A stretch of 64,000 nt of DNA from assembly GCF_036850765.1 (NCBI RefSeq), contig NC_089491.1, forward strand, positions 184,429,520 to 184,493,519. The letters run 5' to 3'. The notes under the pieces are model-generated. The model was not told the DNA's origin and searched no databases. It saw only the letters and a program-made list of their open reading frames with translations. Of the stretch, positions 45,202 to 56,823 are shown one piece after another (position 1 is the first letter of the stretch; each line of letters starts with the position of its first letter). This DNA comes from Saccopteryx bilineata (lineage: Eukaryota > Chordata > Mammalia > Chiroptera > Emballonuridae). The translations under genes and the position numbers were made by a program.

Positions 45202-46086
45202 AAAGGTGTATTTAAACCAAATGTTTTGTGAAGAAAATGAAGTGCTCAATATATCATAGAATCACACAGTAGCAGCGTTTCCGCGACAGTGCTTCTTACT
45301 TCAGCATGAATCATGCAGTCACTACCCTTGAAGAATAGTTTGTCTTTTTGTTCCCTTGGCTTTCAAATTTGTTTTCCTCATCTTTCTATTTTTTGTAGCT
45401 AATCTAGTGAAAATTTATGATGACTACTAACTGTTTTAGGATAATCAGCTAAAGCAGATCATGGATTATTTCCCTCCGCATCTTGACCCTTTAGGTGGAG
45501 GGAAAGGAAGAAAAACAGAAACAGAAATTATGGGTGAGGAAAAACCACTTTTAAATTTTACTGTTGACTTGCCTTTTGAATTTGAACATTCACAGTTCCA
45601 CTCTGGCCTCAGTTAGACAACAGGTGCAACTGCAGAGGGCTTCAATTGCAGTTGCAGACAGACACATCTTCCACTGGTTACAAGTCTCTCTCTGAAACTG
45701 GCTAGCAGCTACAGATTTGTGTCGTGACATGGCAGTGCAGAGGGTTTCTTTGAGCATTGAGGGTATTTCCAGGCTGTGCTCTGTGTGTGTGTGTGTGTGC
45801 GCGCACACACACTCACTCAAGACCACCTTTTCATATTCACTAACAACTTAAATACTGATTGCCTGCCCTACCCTCTGCAGCTAGGTGAAATTAAGTATCC
45901 TTCTCCAAGTGGAAAGAAGGGGGAAAGAATCTTAAATAAATATATTCAAATATGTTACATATTATTATATGTTTATTTAGATATATTTACAATATATTTA
46001 TAAAATTTACCAAAATAACATAAATTGTGCCCCCAAAATTGAAAGTTTAAAATATATATATTTTTTTCTTTCTGCTGTTGAAAATA
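45202..46086. other. Unassigned stretch with alternating (TG)n(CG)n(CA)n
   Basis: Single-copy-looking sequence without a recognised gene. A self-complementary alternating purine-pyrimidine tract is at 45782-45812. An AT-rich part begins near 45930. Confidence 0.4.
45782..45812. repeat. Self-complementary (TG)n-CGCG-(CA)n tract
   Basis: tgtgtgtgtgtgtgtg is followed by cgcgcacacacac; the central 22 bases are a perfect palindrome of alternating purines and pyrimidines. It has Z-DNA and cruciform potential. Confidence 0.85.
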
Positions 46087-46103
46087 CCTGATATATTTAA
46101 TTT
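46087..46103. repeat. Left target-site duplication of SINE
   Basis: cctgatatatttaattt recurs at 46273-46289. Confidence 0.9.
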
Positions 46104-46272
46104 TTTTATTGATTTTTAGAGGGGGGGGAGAGAGAGAGAGAGAAAGAGAAAGGGGCGGAGCAGGAAGCATCAACTCCCATATGTACCTTGACCGGACAAG
46201 CCCAAGGTTTCGAAACGGCAACCTCAGCATTCCAGGTCAACGCTTTATCCCACTGTGCCACCACAGGTCAGG
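46104..46272 (-). mobile_element. tRNA-derived SINE, 'CCTGACCTGTGGTGGCGCAG' family
   Basis: On the minus strand: cctgacctgtggtggcacag, 'tgggataaagcgttgacc', B-box-like 'ccgtttcgaaacc', 'ggtcaaggtacatatgggag', (CT)n and A/T tail. The target duplication is 17 bp and perfect, so this is a recent copy. Confidence 0.92.
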
Positions 46273-46289
46273 CCTGATATATTTAATTT

Positions 46290-46715
46290 ATGTGAAGATA
46301 TTTAATGTTTGTCCATTCTTACATATATAAAATTATTAAGGCAGATACTATTTGGCCAATTAAAAGTGTGTGTGTGTGTGTGTGTGTTTAAAATGGCATA
46401 GTTTTAATACCTAAATAAAGCATAAAGATATTTTGAAGTGTAAGAGAGAACAAGAGTTAATATTCTATAAGACTTCTAATGACTATAGTAACATTAATAT
46501 TCTTAAATAATTCTGCTTTATTCAATTGGATATGTATGTATCAGAAACTGAATATGTGTATGTGTTAATGAATGTACAACTGAGATGCACACAATGTGCT
46601 TGTGTGTATGCATAGTCTGAAACTATGATGACTTAATGTACTATAAATATTACATAACAAAAGGCTATATATGTGCCTGTGTCTAGAGATATATATATAA
46701 ATTAGATTAGACTAA
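46290..46715. other. AT-rich stretch with (GT)n
   Basis: A (GT)n run is at 46366-46387. Nothing else was recognised. Confidence 0.45.
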
Positions 46716-46725
46716 ATATTCTCTT

Positions 46726-47036
46726 TTTTTTCTTGTGACAGAGACAGAGAAAGACAGAGAGAGGGACAGATGGGACAGACAGACAGGAAGGGAGAGAAAT
46801 GAGAAGCATCAGTTTTTCGATTCAGTACCTTAGTTGTTCATTGATCGCTTTCTCATAGTGCTTTGACCAGGGAGCTACAGAAGAGTGAGTGACCCCTTGC
46901 TCAAGCTGGTGAACCTTGCTCAAACCAGATGAGCCCACACTCAAGCTGGCGAACTCAGGTCTTCGAACCTGGGTCCTCTGCATCCCAGTCCGATGCTCTA
47001 TCCACTGTGCTACTGCCTGGTTATTCTATCCAGGGC
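46726..47036 (-). mobile_element. tRNA-derived SINE, 'CCTGACCAGGCGGTGG' family
   Basis: On the minus strand the head has 'accaggcagtagcacagtgg', 'atagagcatcggactgggat', 'acccaggttcgaa', the 'cttgag' phrases and 'gagaaagcgatcaatgaaca'. Plus-strand flanks atattctctt (46716-46725 and 47037-47046) form a 10-bp target duplication. About 14 bases before the right flank do not fit the head. Confidence 0.88.
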
Positions 47037-47046
47037 ATATTCTCTT

Positions 47047-47760
47047 ACAACTTTAGAGCAATATTTCCAATTAAAGGTAATATATTGGTGTACACAAAAA
47101 TATTCAGCATTATCAGTAGTCAACTAACTACAAATCAAAACAATTAGATACCATTTATTTTCCTATAAAATTTACAAAGATTATAGCAGTCAACATAAAT
47201 ACTCAATTTACTTATAGTGAGTTGTATGGCATATATAGCAAACACTCTAAATAGTTTGTGTTTTGATCTACATTTTTCTTTTGCCATTTATCTATCATAA
47301 ACAGATATAGCTATCTTTATGTACAAAGATGTTTACTGAAGCATTTTGATATTAGTGATAATTTGGAGACAACCTAGTCAACAGTAGAAATTATGGCTCA
47401 TCATGTAGTCATTTTAATAGGTGCTTTGCTAAAACAGTTAAAAACAGGAAAATACTAACAATATGCTGATAAATGAAAAAAATACAAAATTTAAAGTTAA
47501 TAGAATTCTAATTTTGAAATTACACATTCAGTCAGTATCTTTTGAGTGCCTACTTTTTGTTTGCTTTGGCAAGTACTGTCTGGATATTTGAATATATTAG
47601 TGAGCAAAATAGAAGCTTCTGGTCTTGACAGGACTATAAACAAAAGGTTCAAAATTTTCATAGTAAAATTGTGATAATAAGATTATAACTAATTTGAATT
47701 TTTTTATTTGTACCTTTCTTTATTTTCCAACTACCTATACTGATAATAATTTTATGGTAA
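47047..47760. other. AT-rich unassigned stretch
   Basis: 47525-47640 ('cagtatcttttgagtgccta', 'gtgagcaaaatagaagcttc') resembles a very old interspersed repeat but is too diverged to name. No gene was seen. Confidence 0.35.
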
Positions 47761-47776
47761 CAAAAATACAGATTCT

Positions 47777-48136
47777 GCCCTGGCTGGTTGGTTTTGTGGT
47801 AGAGCATCGGCCTGGCGTGCAGGAGTCCCAGGTTCGATTTCTGGCCAGGGCACACAGGAGAAGTGCCCATCTGCTTCTCCACCCCTCCCCCTCTCCTTCC
47901 TCTCTGTCTCTCTCTTCCCCTCCCGCAGCCGAGGCTCCATTGGAGCAAAGTTGGCCCGGGCGCTGAGGATGGCTCCATGGCCTCTGCCTCAGGCACTAGA
48001 ATGTCTCTGGTCGCAACAGAGCAACACCCCAGATGGGCAGAGCATCGCCCCCTGGTGGGCATGCCGGGTGGATCCCGGTCGGGCGCATGCGGGAGTCTGG
48101 CTGCCTCCCCGTTTCTAACTTCAGAAAAATACAAAA
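47777..48136 (+). mobile_element. Rhin-1-type SINE
   Basis: The head 'gccctggctggttggttttg' has a weakened A box (gttttgtggtagagc), and the B box ggttcgatttc is intact. The body is complete. Flanks 'aaaaatacagattct' and 'aaaaatgcagattct' are a target duplication with one change. Confidence 0.93.
48047..48058 (-). promoter_or_regulatory. CTCF-like core motif in Rhin-1
   Basis: GCCCCCTGGTGG is the reverse complement of CCACCAGGGGGC, at the conserved position in the SINE. Confidence 0.4.
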
Positions 48137-48149
48137 AAAATGCAGATTC

Positions 48150-49754
48150 TTAAAAATCTAAAGATTCAGTAAAATAATTATGCTACTTCAAATGTTGCTT
48201 AAGGTAGTACTCTACTTACAAATCTTAGAATCATGAGCTTTAGTCCTTTTCACATATTCAATGAATCACTCTGCACCTTAAACTTGAGGCAATACTTGCC
48301 AAACATTTTTTACTTTCCCCCTTCTATTGCAAAGGAGCATACTGTTCTCACTAATTTGTTCAAAATAAATAAATAAAGTTAGAAAAAATACAAAGTTTCA
48401 ATTAATATGCAAATATGAATCTTATGTCTTAGAATTGATTTCCCTGGCCCAATTTCACATTAAAATGCTAGGTGATTGTTCATCTATTGAATGTAGCACT
48501 TTGATAGTGGAAATCTAGTTTGAATTTTCTTGTAATATAACTCATTTACCTGAGACAGTAGGATCTATCTGTTATTTTGTCATTTAACCAAATCATTTTT
48601 ATGTGTGCATATGACAGTTTTTTAAATCATCCTGTTTAATGACTGCATCATAATTAGTTGTTCAAGACCTAAGTAGATAAGTATCATTTGCATCATGGCT
48701 GTTATTGTATTGAAATAACCCACATTATTAAACCTCTTGAAGGCTTCTATCCTATCTCTACTGGGTTGTACACTGTTGATTGTCAGGTTTGGGTACCTCT
48801 TCCCTTGGCCTCTCTATGTCTGTTGTCCCAAGCACAAATTTATAGAGACCAGACTACTAACATGAATGAGTGGAGAAGGCTGGGAAGGAGGGGGCGAAGA
48901 AGCATTTGGAGAATACGAGCCATTAGTACAAGGGATAGCCAGTATTCAGCTTCGACTATTAGTTTTACCAATCAGGCGTAGTAGCCAAATTTTTCTGACT
49001 TTTACATAAATTAAGAATCTATTTCTTAAATATAAAAATTTCCAATTAAAAAAAAATTCTGAGTTGACCAAATACAACACATTAGCCACCTGGATTTTGT
49101 TTTTCATAGAAAAGTTCAAGTTTATGAAACTTGCACATTGTCCCCTGTGATATCCTTCTGGAAACAGACTGCCTTGTTTAGGGGCCGTTTTAAAGAAAGA
49201 TTTATAACTACTCTCTCTATGTAAAGAAACTTTCTCAGTCTGTATGTTGCCTGGTTTATTGATGTTCAGTCAGATGATTCTATATTAGGTTTATCATTTT
49301 AAACATGTGCTTGCTTTAAAATTATTGGGCTTTTTAAAACTTGTGTTTTATCATAAATCAATGTAGGTTCATAAATGTCATGGATAGTTAATAAAAAAGT
49401 ACAGGGAAATTTAGTATATGTGTACAAATCACATGTCCAACTTCTGCATTTTAAGCAATGCATACACTTAGTTCTACAGTTTAATATTTAATATTTTGGA
49501 AATGCATAATCTTTTATTCAGAATGCTAGTTGTGATCACTATGTCCCAATATCTCAAAAGTAGATTGGGAAAACAAAGAATGAGAACAAAAGGAAGCTAT
49601 TTTTTTCAAAACCAAGAATAAACAAAATCCAAGTCCTAGTGACTATAAATTTGAGGCAGTAAGTCATGGAAGGCTAATTCTTAGAATGTAATGTTTAGAA
49701 CCGCCTATCATGGTATCAAGCAAACTCTTTTGCCTCTAACAAATATAATATTCT
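48150..49754. other. AT-rich unassigned stretch
   Basis: This is 1.6 kb without a supported gene or repeat. A 97-codon open frame at 48688-48981 has an Arg/Trp-rich end but no recognisable domain, and is not called. Confidence 0.4.
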
Positions 49755-49771
49755 TTAAAAAGCTCCGGGCA
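49755..49771. repeat. Left target-site duplication of Rhin-1 copy
   Basis: ttaaaaagctccgggca is repeated with one change (ttaaaaagctccaggca) at 50155-50171. Confidence 0.88.
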
Positions 49772-50154
49772 GCCCTGGCCAGCTGGTTCAGTGGTAGAGC
49801 ATCTGCCTGGCGTGTGAGAGTCCCGAGTTCAATTCCCGGCCAGGGCACACAGGAGAGGCGCCCATCTGCTTCTCCACCCCTCACCCTCTCCTTCCTCTCT
49901 GTCTCTCTCTTCCCCTCCCAAAGCCAAGGCTCCATTGGAGCAGCGTTTGCCCGGGCGCTAAGGATGGCTCTGTGGCCTCTGCCTCAGGTGCTAGAATGGC
50001 TCTGATTGCGGCAGAGCGATGCCCCAAGATGGGCAGAGCATCATGCCCTGGTGGGCATGCCGGCTGGATCCCAGTCGGGCACATGCGGGAGTCTGTCTGA
50101 CTGCCTCCCCATTTCCAACTTCAGAAAAATACAAAAAAAAAAGAAAAAGAAAAA
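49772..50154 (+). mobile_element. Rhin-1-type SINE
   Basis: The head 'gccctggccagctggttcag', A box (ggttcagtggtagagc), B box (agttcaattcccgg), full body and an A-rich tail with G interruptions. The CTCF-like core is degenerate here (three instead of five G). Confidence 0.94.
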
Positions 50155-50171
50155 TTAAAAAGCTCCAGGCA

Positions 50172-51175
50172 AAAAACATAGAGCCAATTAATACTGTCAG
50201 CTCATGTGCCACAGCTGTCACCAGAGGACAGAGATAAAATTCTGAGTAAGAGCAAAGGAAAAAACATAGAAATGAAAATAATTCCATGTTGCTAACAGAG
50301 TAAAGCAGTGTTTGCTGATCTCAACAGCCTCAAAGAGGGCATTTGGTTTTCATACATGTCTACTTTCTATTTGTTGAATACTCATGTGGATTAAAGAGGT
50401 GTCCACATTAGTTTTCTGCCAGGGATGCCCCTGGCAAAGGCAGTACTGAGAGAGGCAATGCTTGGAGTGAGTAGCCACCCAGCTTTAAGAATGGAAAAAG
50501 TGTCCCCTACTGGACAGCCTTGATTCAAAGATTTTATTACAACATTTAAATAAAAGTTTAATGAAGAAGCATAGCTGAGATTAAATACCATGTTCCAGAT
50601 GCTTTTAAATTGAATATATTACCAATTTTACCCAGATATACATTTTAAATGATTGTTTATTTTAATGTAATAACAATTAATCCTTTGTCAGCACCATCCA
50701 GGAAACATATTGTGTACCTCACATGAGTTGATTGGCTTATCCTTATGTCAGTCTGCGAGGTAGCTACTCTTATGACATCTATTTTTCAGATATGGAAATA
50801 TAGATTAACCTGAGCTTTTAACCTGATCAGTCTGATTCTGAGTCTCATACTAGTTAGTTGTTATGCCTGGTAGGCTGTGGAGTCTGATTCTAATCCATAT
50901 TTAAACAAGATCTCTTGCTCTTTAAAATATAAACTCTTCCCACTGTGCCAAGCTGCCTGTTATACAAGTAAGCGATCTGCAGGCTGCAACTGATGACTAA
51001 AAATCCAGAAATTTTTTTCTCTTCAAGACTGGAAGGGTATTTTTTACACTGGGAGTATATATTTACCCTGTTTTAACCACAATCTGTAGAGCATACTGCA
51101 GGAAATATTCTCAATGCAGCAAAAACCTCTTGACACTGTCTTCTGATGTTTCTTAATGTTTCTTAGAGCAATACT
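50172..51175. other. Unassigned stretch
   Basis: No recognised gene or repeat; AT-rich with a few GC-richer patches near 50400-50520. Confidence 0.4.
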
Positions 51176-51179
51176 GACT

Positions 51180-52035
51180 GACCAACCATTTTGTTCCCAA
51201 TGGTTCCCCACCTGCCACTGGAGGGGAGGAAAAATAAAATTCCCTCCACTGCTCTAGGTTCTTGGCTGAGATTCCCCTGTAATAAAAGACAGATTAACAG
51301 GAAAAAAAAAACAGAAGTTAAATCATATGTTATCTCTTACTTACATGGGAGACAGTCGGAAACAGACTAACTCCTCAAAATGGCCCAAGTCATCACCTTC
51401 AGTACTATTTGCAGCTCAAGACACAAGAAGATGTTATGGTATAAGGAACCAATTATGGAAAGTTGATGAGCAAAGCACAGTGTGAGGGAGGGAAATATTG
51501 TCCCCTCCCTCTCCAGGTTCTTATGTCTGGTCAAATAATTAAAATGGCATAAAGCTGTTAACAGAAGAAAATCACATTTATTACATATACACAGGTAATG
51601 AACATAAAGTGAAGAATCCCAAAGACAGTAAGGCAAAACGAGGCAAATATGTCTTTTTGGGCTAAGGAGAAGGTATGGATTAGGGACTTCAGAGAGGCAT
51701 AATACAATTCACAAGGGGATGAAATGAGTTAACGTTTAATAAACAAATGTTCACTGTGACATCTTGAGACAGTGGGAATAGAGGAATAGAGAAGACTTTG
51801 ATCAAAGGGACCTTGTTTGGTTCTTTCATGTCTGTCATGACTAATTTATATTAAACTATAGTTATCTATAATAATGGCTCCATCCTAGAACAGGCTTTCT
51901 ATAGCAAATTTTTTTAAGTAGTTAAGAGGAAAGTAAAAAGGCTTTCTATCCTTAATAATAGCCAGTTTACAATAGTCAATACTCCAATGAGCCTTATTTG
52001 GGGTGGCATCTATACTCTCCTTCAACAGTAAACAA
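51180..52035 (-). repeat. LTR-like block, probably antisense, with an internal duplication
   Basis: 51210-51320 ('ggaggggaggaaaaataaaa', 'ccactgctctaggttcttgg', 'agacagattaacaggaaaa') and 51485-51590 ('agggagggaaatattgtccc', 'ccctctccaggttcttatgt', 'gctgttaacagaagaaaatc') are diverged copies of one sequence, about 275 bp apart. The phrases recall ERVL/MaLR-type LTRs in antisense orientation. The family and borders are uncertain. Confidence 0.35.
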
Positions 52036-52149
52036 GGGTAGTTATGCAGATTTAGTCTTTGCCTTCTCCTTTGAGGACAATTTCTAGCAAATTAGAGCCC
52101 TCCTCCTCTTCCTGGTACAAAGGGATAGACTTACAAATGGAGATTGGCA

Positions 52150-52492
52150 TTACACTGGTCCCTTGTCCATCCCTGGGGGGGGTAGGTTCCGGAACCCCCT
52201 CCCCACACCCTACTTCTGCCATAGGCAAAAATGCACAAGTAGCGACCTTATATTTATTATTTATATATATATTTAAGGCTTTATAAACCCTCTCCACATT
52301 CTTATAAACCTTTCCCACACTGTTATTAACCTTCCCTACACTTATTTTGCTGCAAAAATAATTAAAATAATAAATATATAAAAATACTTATATACCGCAA
52401 AATCCCGTGATATAGCAAAAAATCCACGATACAAAATTAGATATATACAATTTTAAATCTGTGATACAGTGAGACTGTAAAAAGTGAACTGC
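52150..52492 (+). mobile_element. Tc1/mariner-Tigger-like DNA transposon remnant
   Basis: The left end is 'cactggtcccttgtccatcc', followed by 'taggttccggaaccccctcc', 'cataggcaaaaatgcacaag' and 'tagcgaccttatatttatta'. The right half has 'ccgcaaaatcccgtgatata', 'caaaaaatccacgatacaaa' and 'gatacagtgagactgtaaaa', the inverted-type counterpart. Three 21-bp units (ttataaaccctctccacattc-like) lie at about 52271-52335. The right terminus is missing where the Rhin-1 SINE starts. Confidence 0.6.
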
Positions 52493-52495
52493 AGG

Positions 52496-52863
52496 TTCTG
52501 GCCGGTTTGCTCAGTGGTGGAGCGTCGGCCTGGCGTGCAGGAGTCCCAGGTTCGATTCCCGGCCAGGGCACACAGTAGAAGTGCCCATCTGCTTCTCCAC
52601 CCCTCACCCTCTTCTTCCTCTCTGTCTCTCTCTTCCCCTCCTGCAGCCAAGGCTCCATTGGAACAAAGTTGGCCCGGGCGGTGAGGATGGCTCCATGGCC
52701 TCTGCCTCAGGCACTAGAATGGCTCTGGTTGCAACAGAGCATTGCCCCCTGGTGGGCATGCCAGTTGGATCCCTGTGGGGTGCATGCAGGAGTCTGTCTG
52801 ACTGCCTCCCCCATTTCCAACTTCGGAAAAATACAGAAAATAAAAAATAAATTAAAAAAAAGA
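52496..52863 (+). mobile_element. Rhin-1-type SINE
   Basis: The head is 'tctggccggtttgctcagtg' with one or two changes at its very start, then A box (tgctcagtggtggagc) and B box (ggttcgattcc). The body lacks about 16 bp near 'aacagagcattgccccctgg'. The A-rich tail is mixed. No target duplication was found. Confidence 0.92.
52744..52755 (-). promoter_or_regulatory. CTCF-like core motif in Rhin-1
   Basis: GCCCCCTGGTGG, reverse complement of the CTCF core, at the conserved SINE position. Confidence 0.4.
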
Positions 52864-54755
52864 AATCTCATTCTGACAACTTCTATTATGGTGGGGAATC
52901 TTTCTAATGCAGCTTAATATTGCACTTAATCCAAGGAGGTTTAATTACCAGAAGCATGAATCTCATTAATAATAATAACTAACATTTGTAAGGTCTTTGA
53001 AATTTACAAAGGATTCTCACATATAGTTCCTCCCCTTGTATTATCATCCTAACATCCTAACTGTTCCCCCCTATCTCCTGTCTCAACTCCTTCTGGTTTG
53101 TTCTCTATATTGATAATCAGAAACACAAATTTCATCATCTACTTTGCATTGTTATACATCTGCAGTGATTCCATATTGCCTACATGGTAAAGTCTAAATA
53201 TTAGCAAAACATATGAGGTGGAAAACATTGGTTGTAGGGAATCAGGCACACATATACAAGTAAGCTACCATTTTATTTAAAAAGTAAAAAGTGATAATAT
53301 AGGGAGGAGATATGCTGCAGATCTTTGCTAGGCATTTCTCCTACCTTATTCATGTATTTATTTTATGTAAAGAATTTGTGGTTTCAGATGACATAAGACA
53401 GTACAGCTTAGGGACTGGACAGATCTAGGAACATTTTTTATATTGCCCATGTATAGTAAACATTTTCTCAATTCATAGCATGCTGGCTTTATACATAATA
53501 GGCAGTTGACAGTCATATTCTAAAATTTGCTTTATTTCAATGAGGAAAGTATTGTATTATAATTACATTGTCGAATTCAAAAGTGCTGCAAAGTCTTGGA
53601 ATGATATTATGATAAGATTACACTGTATAAATTATATGAAAATGTTGAGCAGAGGGGAATGAAATATTTTGATGAAACTGAAATGGTATTTAAGTTTCAT
53701 TCAAATAGATTTTTTAAAAAAGAACAACAATCTGAATTTATTAGTGTAAATTTTACAGTTGAAAATAAGCTCTGGCCTGGTAGATTTTTACCTAAGTAAT
53801 ATCAGGGCAACCTCTTATTAAAATAAGATTGTGAAATTTATAAGAAAGTTCTTACAATCTATTTCTTCTCATTATTTTTTGTTTTTGTTTTTCAGTTTCC
53901 TTTGGAATCTACAGTTTTCTGTGAATTATAAATATTTATTAGTTGCCAAATGTTCTCCTAGGCTGTATTCATTTGGTATATACTGAAGAACTCTAGAACA
54001 TCTGATTAAAGACCAGAAATGTAAATATTTTTTCCAAGGAAATTACTCCTTTTTTACCTTGTCAAACATATGCTTGTGAAAATTTGTCACTCATACTTAT
54101 AGACATGATTTAAATTTCTAAATATAATAAGCTCTGTAAAAAAAGGAAATATGTATTGATAAGATAAAGTATAGTAGTAATATGGTTATAGGCAGGGCCA
54201 GTGAAAAATTTACAGTTCAAAGAACACTTTATAGAACATAATGAATTTCCATAGGTTTTTTTAGAGTTATGATTTATTTTACTAAATGCTAGAACACCTT
54301 TCTTTAACAAAAACATTTATTCTAAAACATGTAAATGTGTTTATAGTAAGAACTAAAATTTCTCTGATCTCCCTTATTCTATATATATAGAGAGATAGAT
54401 ATATCGTGTAGATTACAAAAGACAAACATATACTTCACAAATTCTAAATATACCCTTGCTTAAATTGAATCTTAATAGACTTTGATAAATAAAATTTGAT
54501 TTTAAGGTTGTTCCTATTTTATTTTAATAAATTAAAAGAAATACATTTAAATTTGGCTAATGGATTCTATATTTCTGTGGTGTGTGATGTCACTAAAATA
54601 GTGTTGAATTCACCGGAGGCCTGCAGATTGTTTCATCTGGGCCTCATACTTTCAGTTGAGGATGTGTTACTAAGATGGTGGTGCATATTTACATTCATCA
54701 AAGGGTATATAGTTCTTTCACTTGATGCTGAAGATAGAAAAGCTGGGGGCTAGCT
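52864..54755. other. AT-rich unassigned stretch
   Basis: This is 1.9 kb of AT-rich, single-copy-looking DNA. A short (TA)n/(GATA)n run is at 54380-54405. No gene, repeat or RNA was supported. Confidence 0.4.
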
Positions 54756-54769
54756 CTCAAATAATGCAC

Positions 54770-56100
54770 TTTTATGTTTCCCAGTTTAAAAAAAATGTAA
54801 TTGTAGAGACTGAGCTGTATGGCTCTAGACTAGGAGCCATTTTTCTTTCACATGCTCCACTAAAGCAAAGCCCTCCCTTCACAGAGCCAAATCCTGGTCT
54901 GTTGGGCCCAATAAACTCTGTTGGCCTCATTCTGATGACTCCATGCGACCCCACTACAACACAAAGTTCTGTTGCTCGAGCACCAAGTGTTTGGCAGCTA
55001 GACTTGGAATACCTGGGAACATTTGCTGAGTGGCCTCAGACCCAGCACTGGGGCCAAGTTTGAACTGTATCAAGCTGGTGAACACCACTCACCCATACCT
55101 GGTGACTCACTGTAAACCTACCTTATACAACTAAAGTAAAGCAAGAGGTTCTTTCAGTGACTGTATCTAACAGGGAGCTGGCATGCAGAGACATGTGGAA
55201 TCAGATCTCAAGGACCTTGGTACTTTTGTAGACCTGTTCCTGGACCCAGTACTAGTAAAAGCCATCACTGGTATGAAGCTTGGTCTTTTCATGTGCACCA
55301 AGGACCAGCAGAGATAACCACAAACCACAGATTGCTTGAAGCTCCAGACAAGGTGCTGATGGCCAGTCATAGGCAGCATCTTACTACATTGGCTTACACC
55401 ACAGTCCCTCCCAAGGGGCCAAGAACCACAAACCCAGTGGCCAAATTTAAACAACAACATCAGAGCAAGATGCAATAAGCTTCACAAGTGACAGAATCAA
55501 AGAGAGATGTCAGCAGGCAGAAAACCTTGCTGAGGTGAATTCAGTTCTGTATAGTCAGCACTGCACAGCATCTCTCATGTGGTGGTCAGGGTTGAGCCTC
55601 ACAGACAACAGCCTGAGGGTTGATTCCACACATGAACAGGCCAATAGTAACCAAGATTCAATTGCAACAGGAGGTACCACATAATTCACAGTAAGGACAT
55701 CCCCAGAGGCCCCAGCTCAGATGATCAAGGAAACAACACCATTGAATTCCACAGGAAACCCGATGGGAGTCGTACCATATTTATCTAAAACATAAAAACA
55801 AACACAAAGATGCAGGCAAAATGGAGAGACAAAGAAACAGACCTCAAATGAAAGAACAGAAGAACTTTCCAGAAAAAGCTAAATAAAATAGAGGCAAGCA
55901 ATTATCAGATGCAGAATTTAAAGTGATGCTTATAAGGATGCTCAACAGCATGAAAAAGAACATAGAAATCATAAGAAAAGGACGAGTCAGAAAAATATAC
56001 AAAATCTGAAATCAAGAATACACTGGAAGGAATAAACAGTATGTTGAATGAAGCAAAGGATCAAATCAGTGGTTTGATCTACATAGGCTACCTGGCTAAA
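54770..56100 (+). mobile_element. Old LINE-1 5' part (5' UTR to start of ORF1)
   Basis: 'acccagcactggggccaagt' (55040), 'aacaccactcacccatacct' (55081) and 'ggtgactcactgtaaaccta' (55101) resemble the 5' UTR of old mammalian L1MA-type elements as I remember them. Further on, 'agaacagaagaactttccag' (55853), 'gatgcagaatttaaagtgat' (55909) and 'ggatgctcaacagcatgaaa' (55937) fit ORF1. Frames are broken throughout. The first 200 bp (to about 54970, with 'cccaataaactctgttggcc') might instead be an LTR. Confidence 0.55.
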
Positions 56101-56104
56101 ACCC

Positions 56105-56474
56105 TATTCTTATTTATTTGTTTATTTATTTTTGAGAGGAAGGGAGTCTGAGAGACAGACTCGTGCATGCACCCCTATAAAGATTGGCAAGCCTTCTAAG
56201 GGGTAATGTTCTGCCCATCTAGGCCATTACTCGGCAACCCAACTGAGCTATTTTTAGCATGTGAGGCTCCATGGAGCCATCCTCAGTACCCAGGGCCAAC
56301 TTGCTCAAACCAATTGAGTCATGACTACAGAAAAGAGAAGAGAGAGAGAGAAGGGGGAGGGAGAGGAGTGGAGATGCAGATGGACACTTCTTCTTTGTGC
56401 CTTAACTGAGAGTCAAACTAGGGACATCCACATACCAGGCCAACACTCTACCACTGAGGCAACCAGCCATGGCC
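56105..56474 (-). mobile_element. Rhin-1-type SINE, older variant
   Basis: On the minus strand the head is 'gggccatggctggttgcctc', with A- and B-box remnants, a (CT)n-type body and the 'ccaattg' variant, as in the 8820 copy, here strongly diverged. The CTCF-like core is lost ('cttctaaggggtaat'). It truncates the old LINE-1 to its left. Confidence 0.82.
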
Positions 56475-56806
56475 CAATTTTTATTCTAATATATTTTGTA
56501 ACACAAGCTAATCTTCCAAAACATAGCAATCAAGTGGAGGACCTTTTGAAAATAATTTTCTCCAGAATGACAAAGTTATCATTCAAATTATTTAGAACTT
56601 TATAAGAGCTTGGTAATTCTTTCACATAGAGAGGGAGTAGATAAAGAGATAATAAATCAGTAATTGTTGACAGGCATTATTTGTCTTTATTTTGAAAAGA
56701 AAGAGGAAAAGCAGTTTTATCTCAATGAGAGAACATTTCATAGATTATCTGGAGAACACTAACATAGAGTAACATGGGAGAAACCTCATGTCAAGAAAGA
56801 CTCCAT
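56475..56806. other. AT-rich unassigned stretch
   Basis: Nothing recognisable was seen here. Confidence 0.4.
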
Positions 56807-56823
56807 CCTAGCAAAGAATTTTT
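56807..56823. repeat. Left target-site duplication of Rhin-1 copy
   Basis: cctagcaaagaattttt recurs exactly at 57223-57239. Confidence 0.92.

Noticed and set aside
48688..48981. 97-codon frame as a small gene
   Set aside because: No domain, no codon signal, AT-rich surroundings and no splice or promoter context that could be supported.
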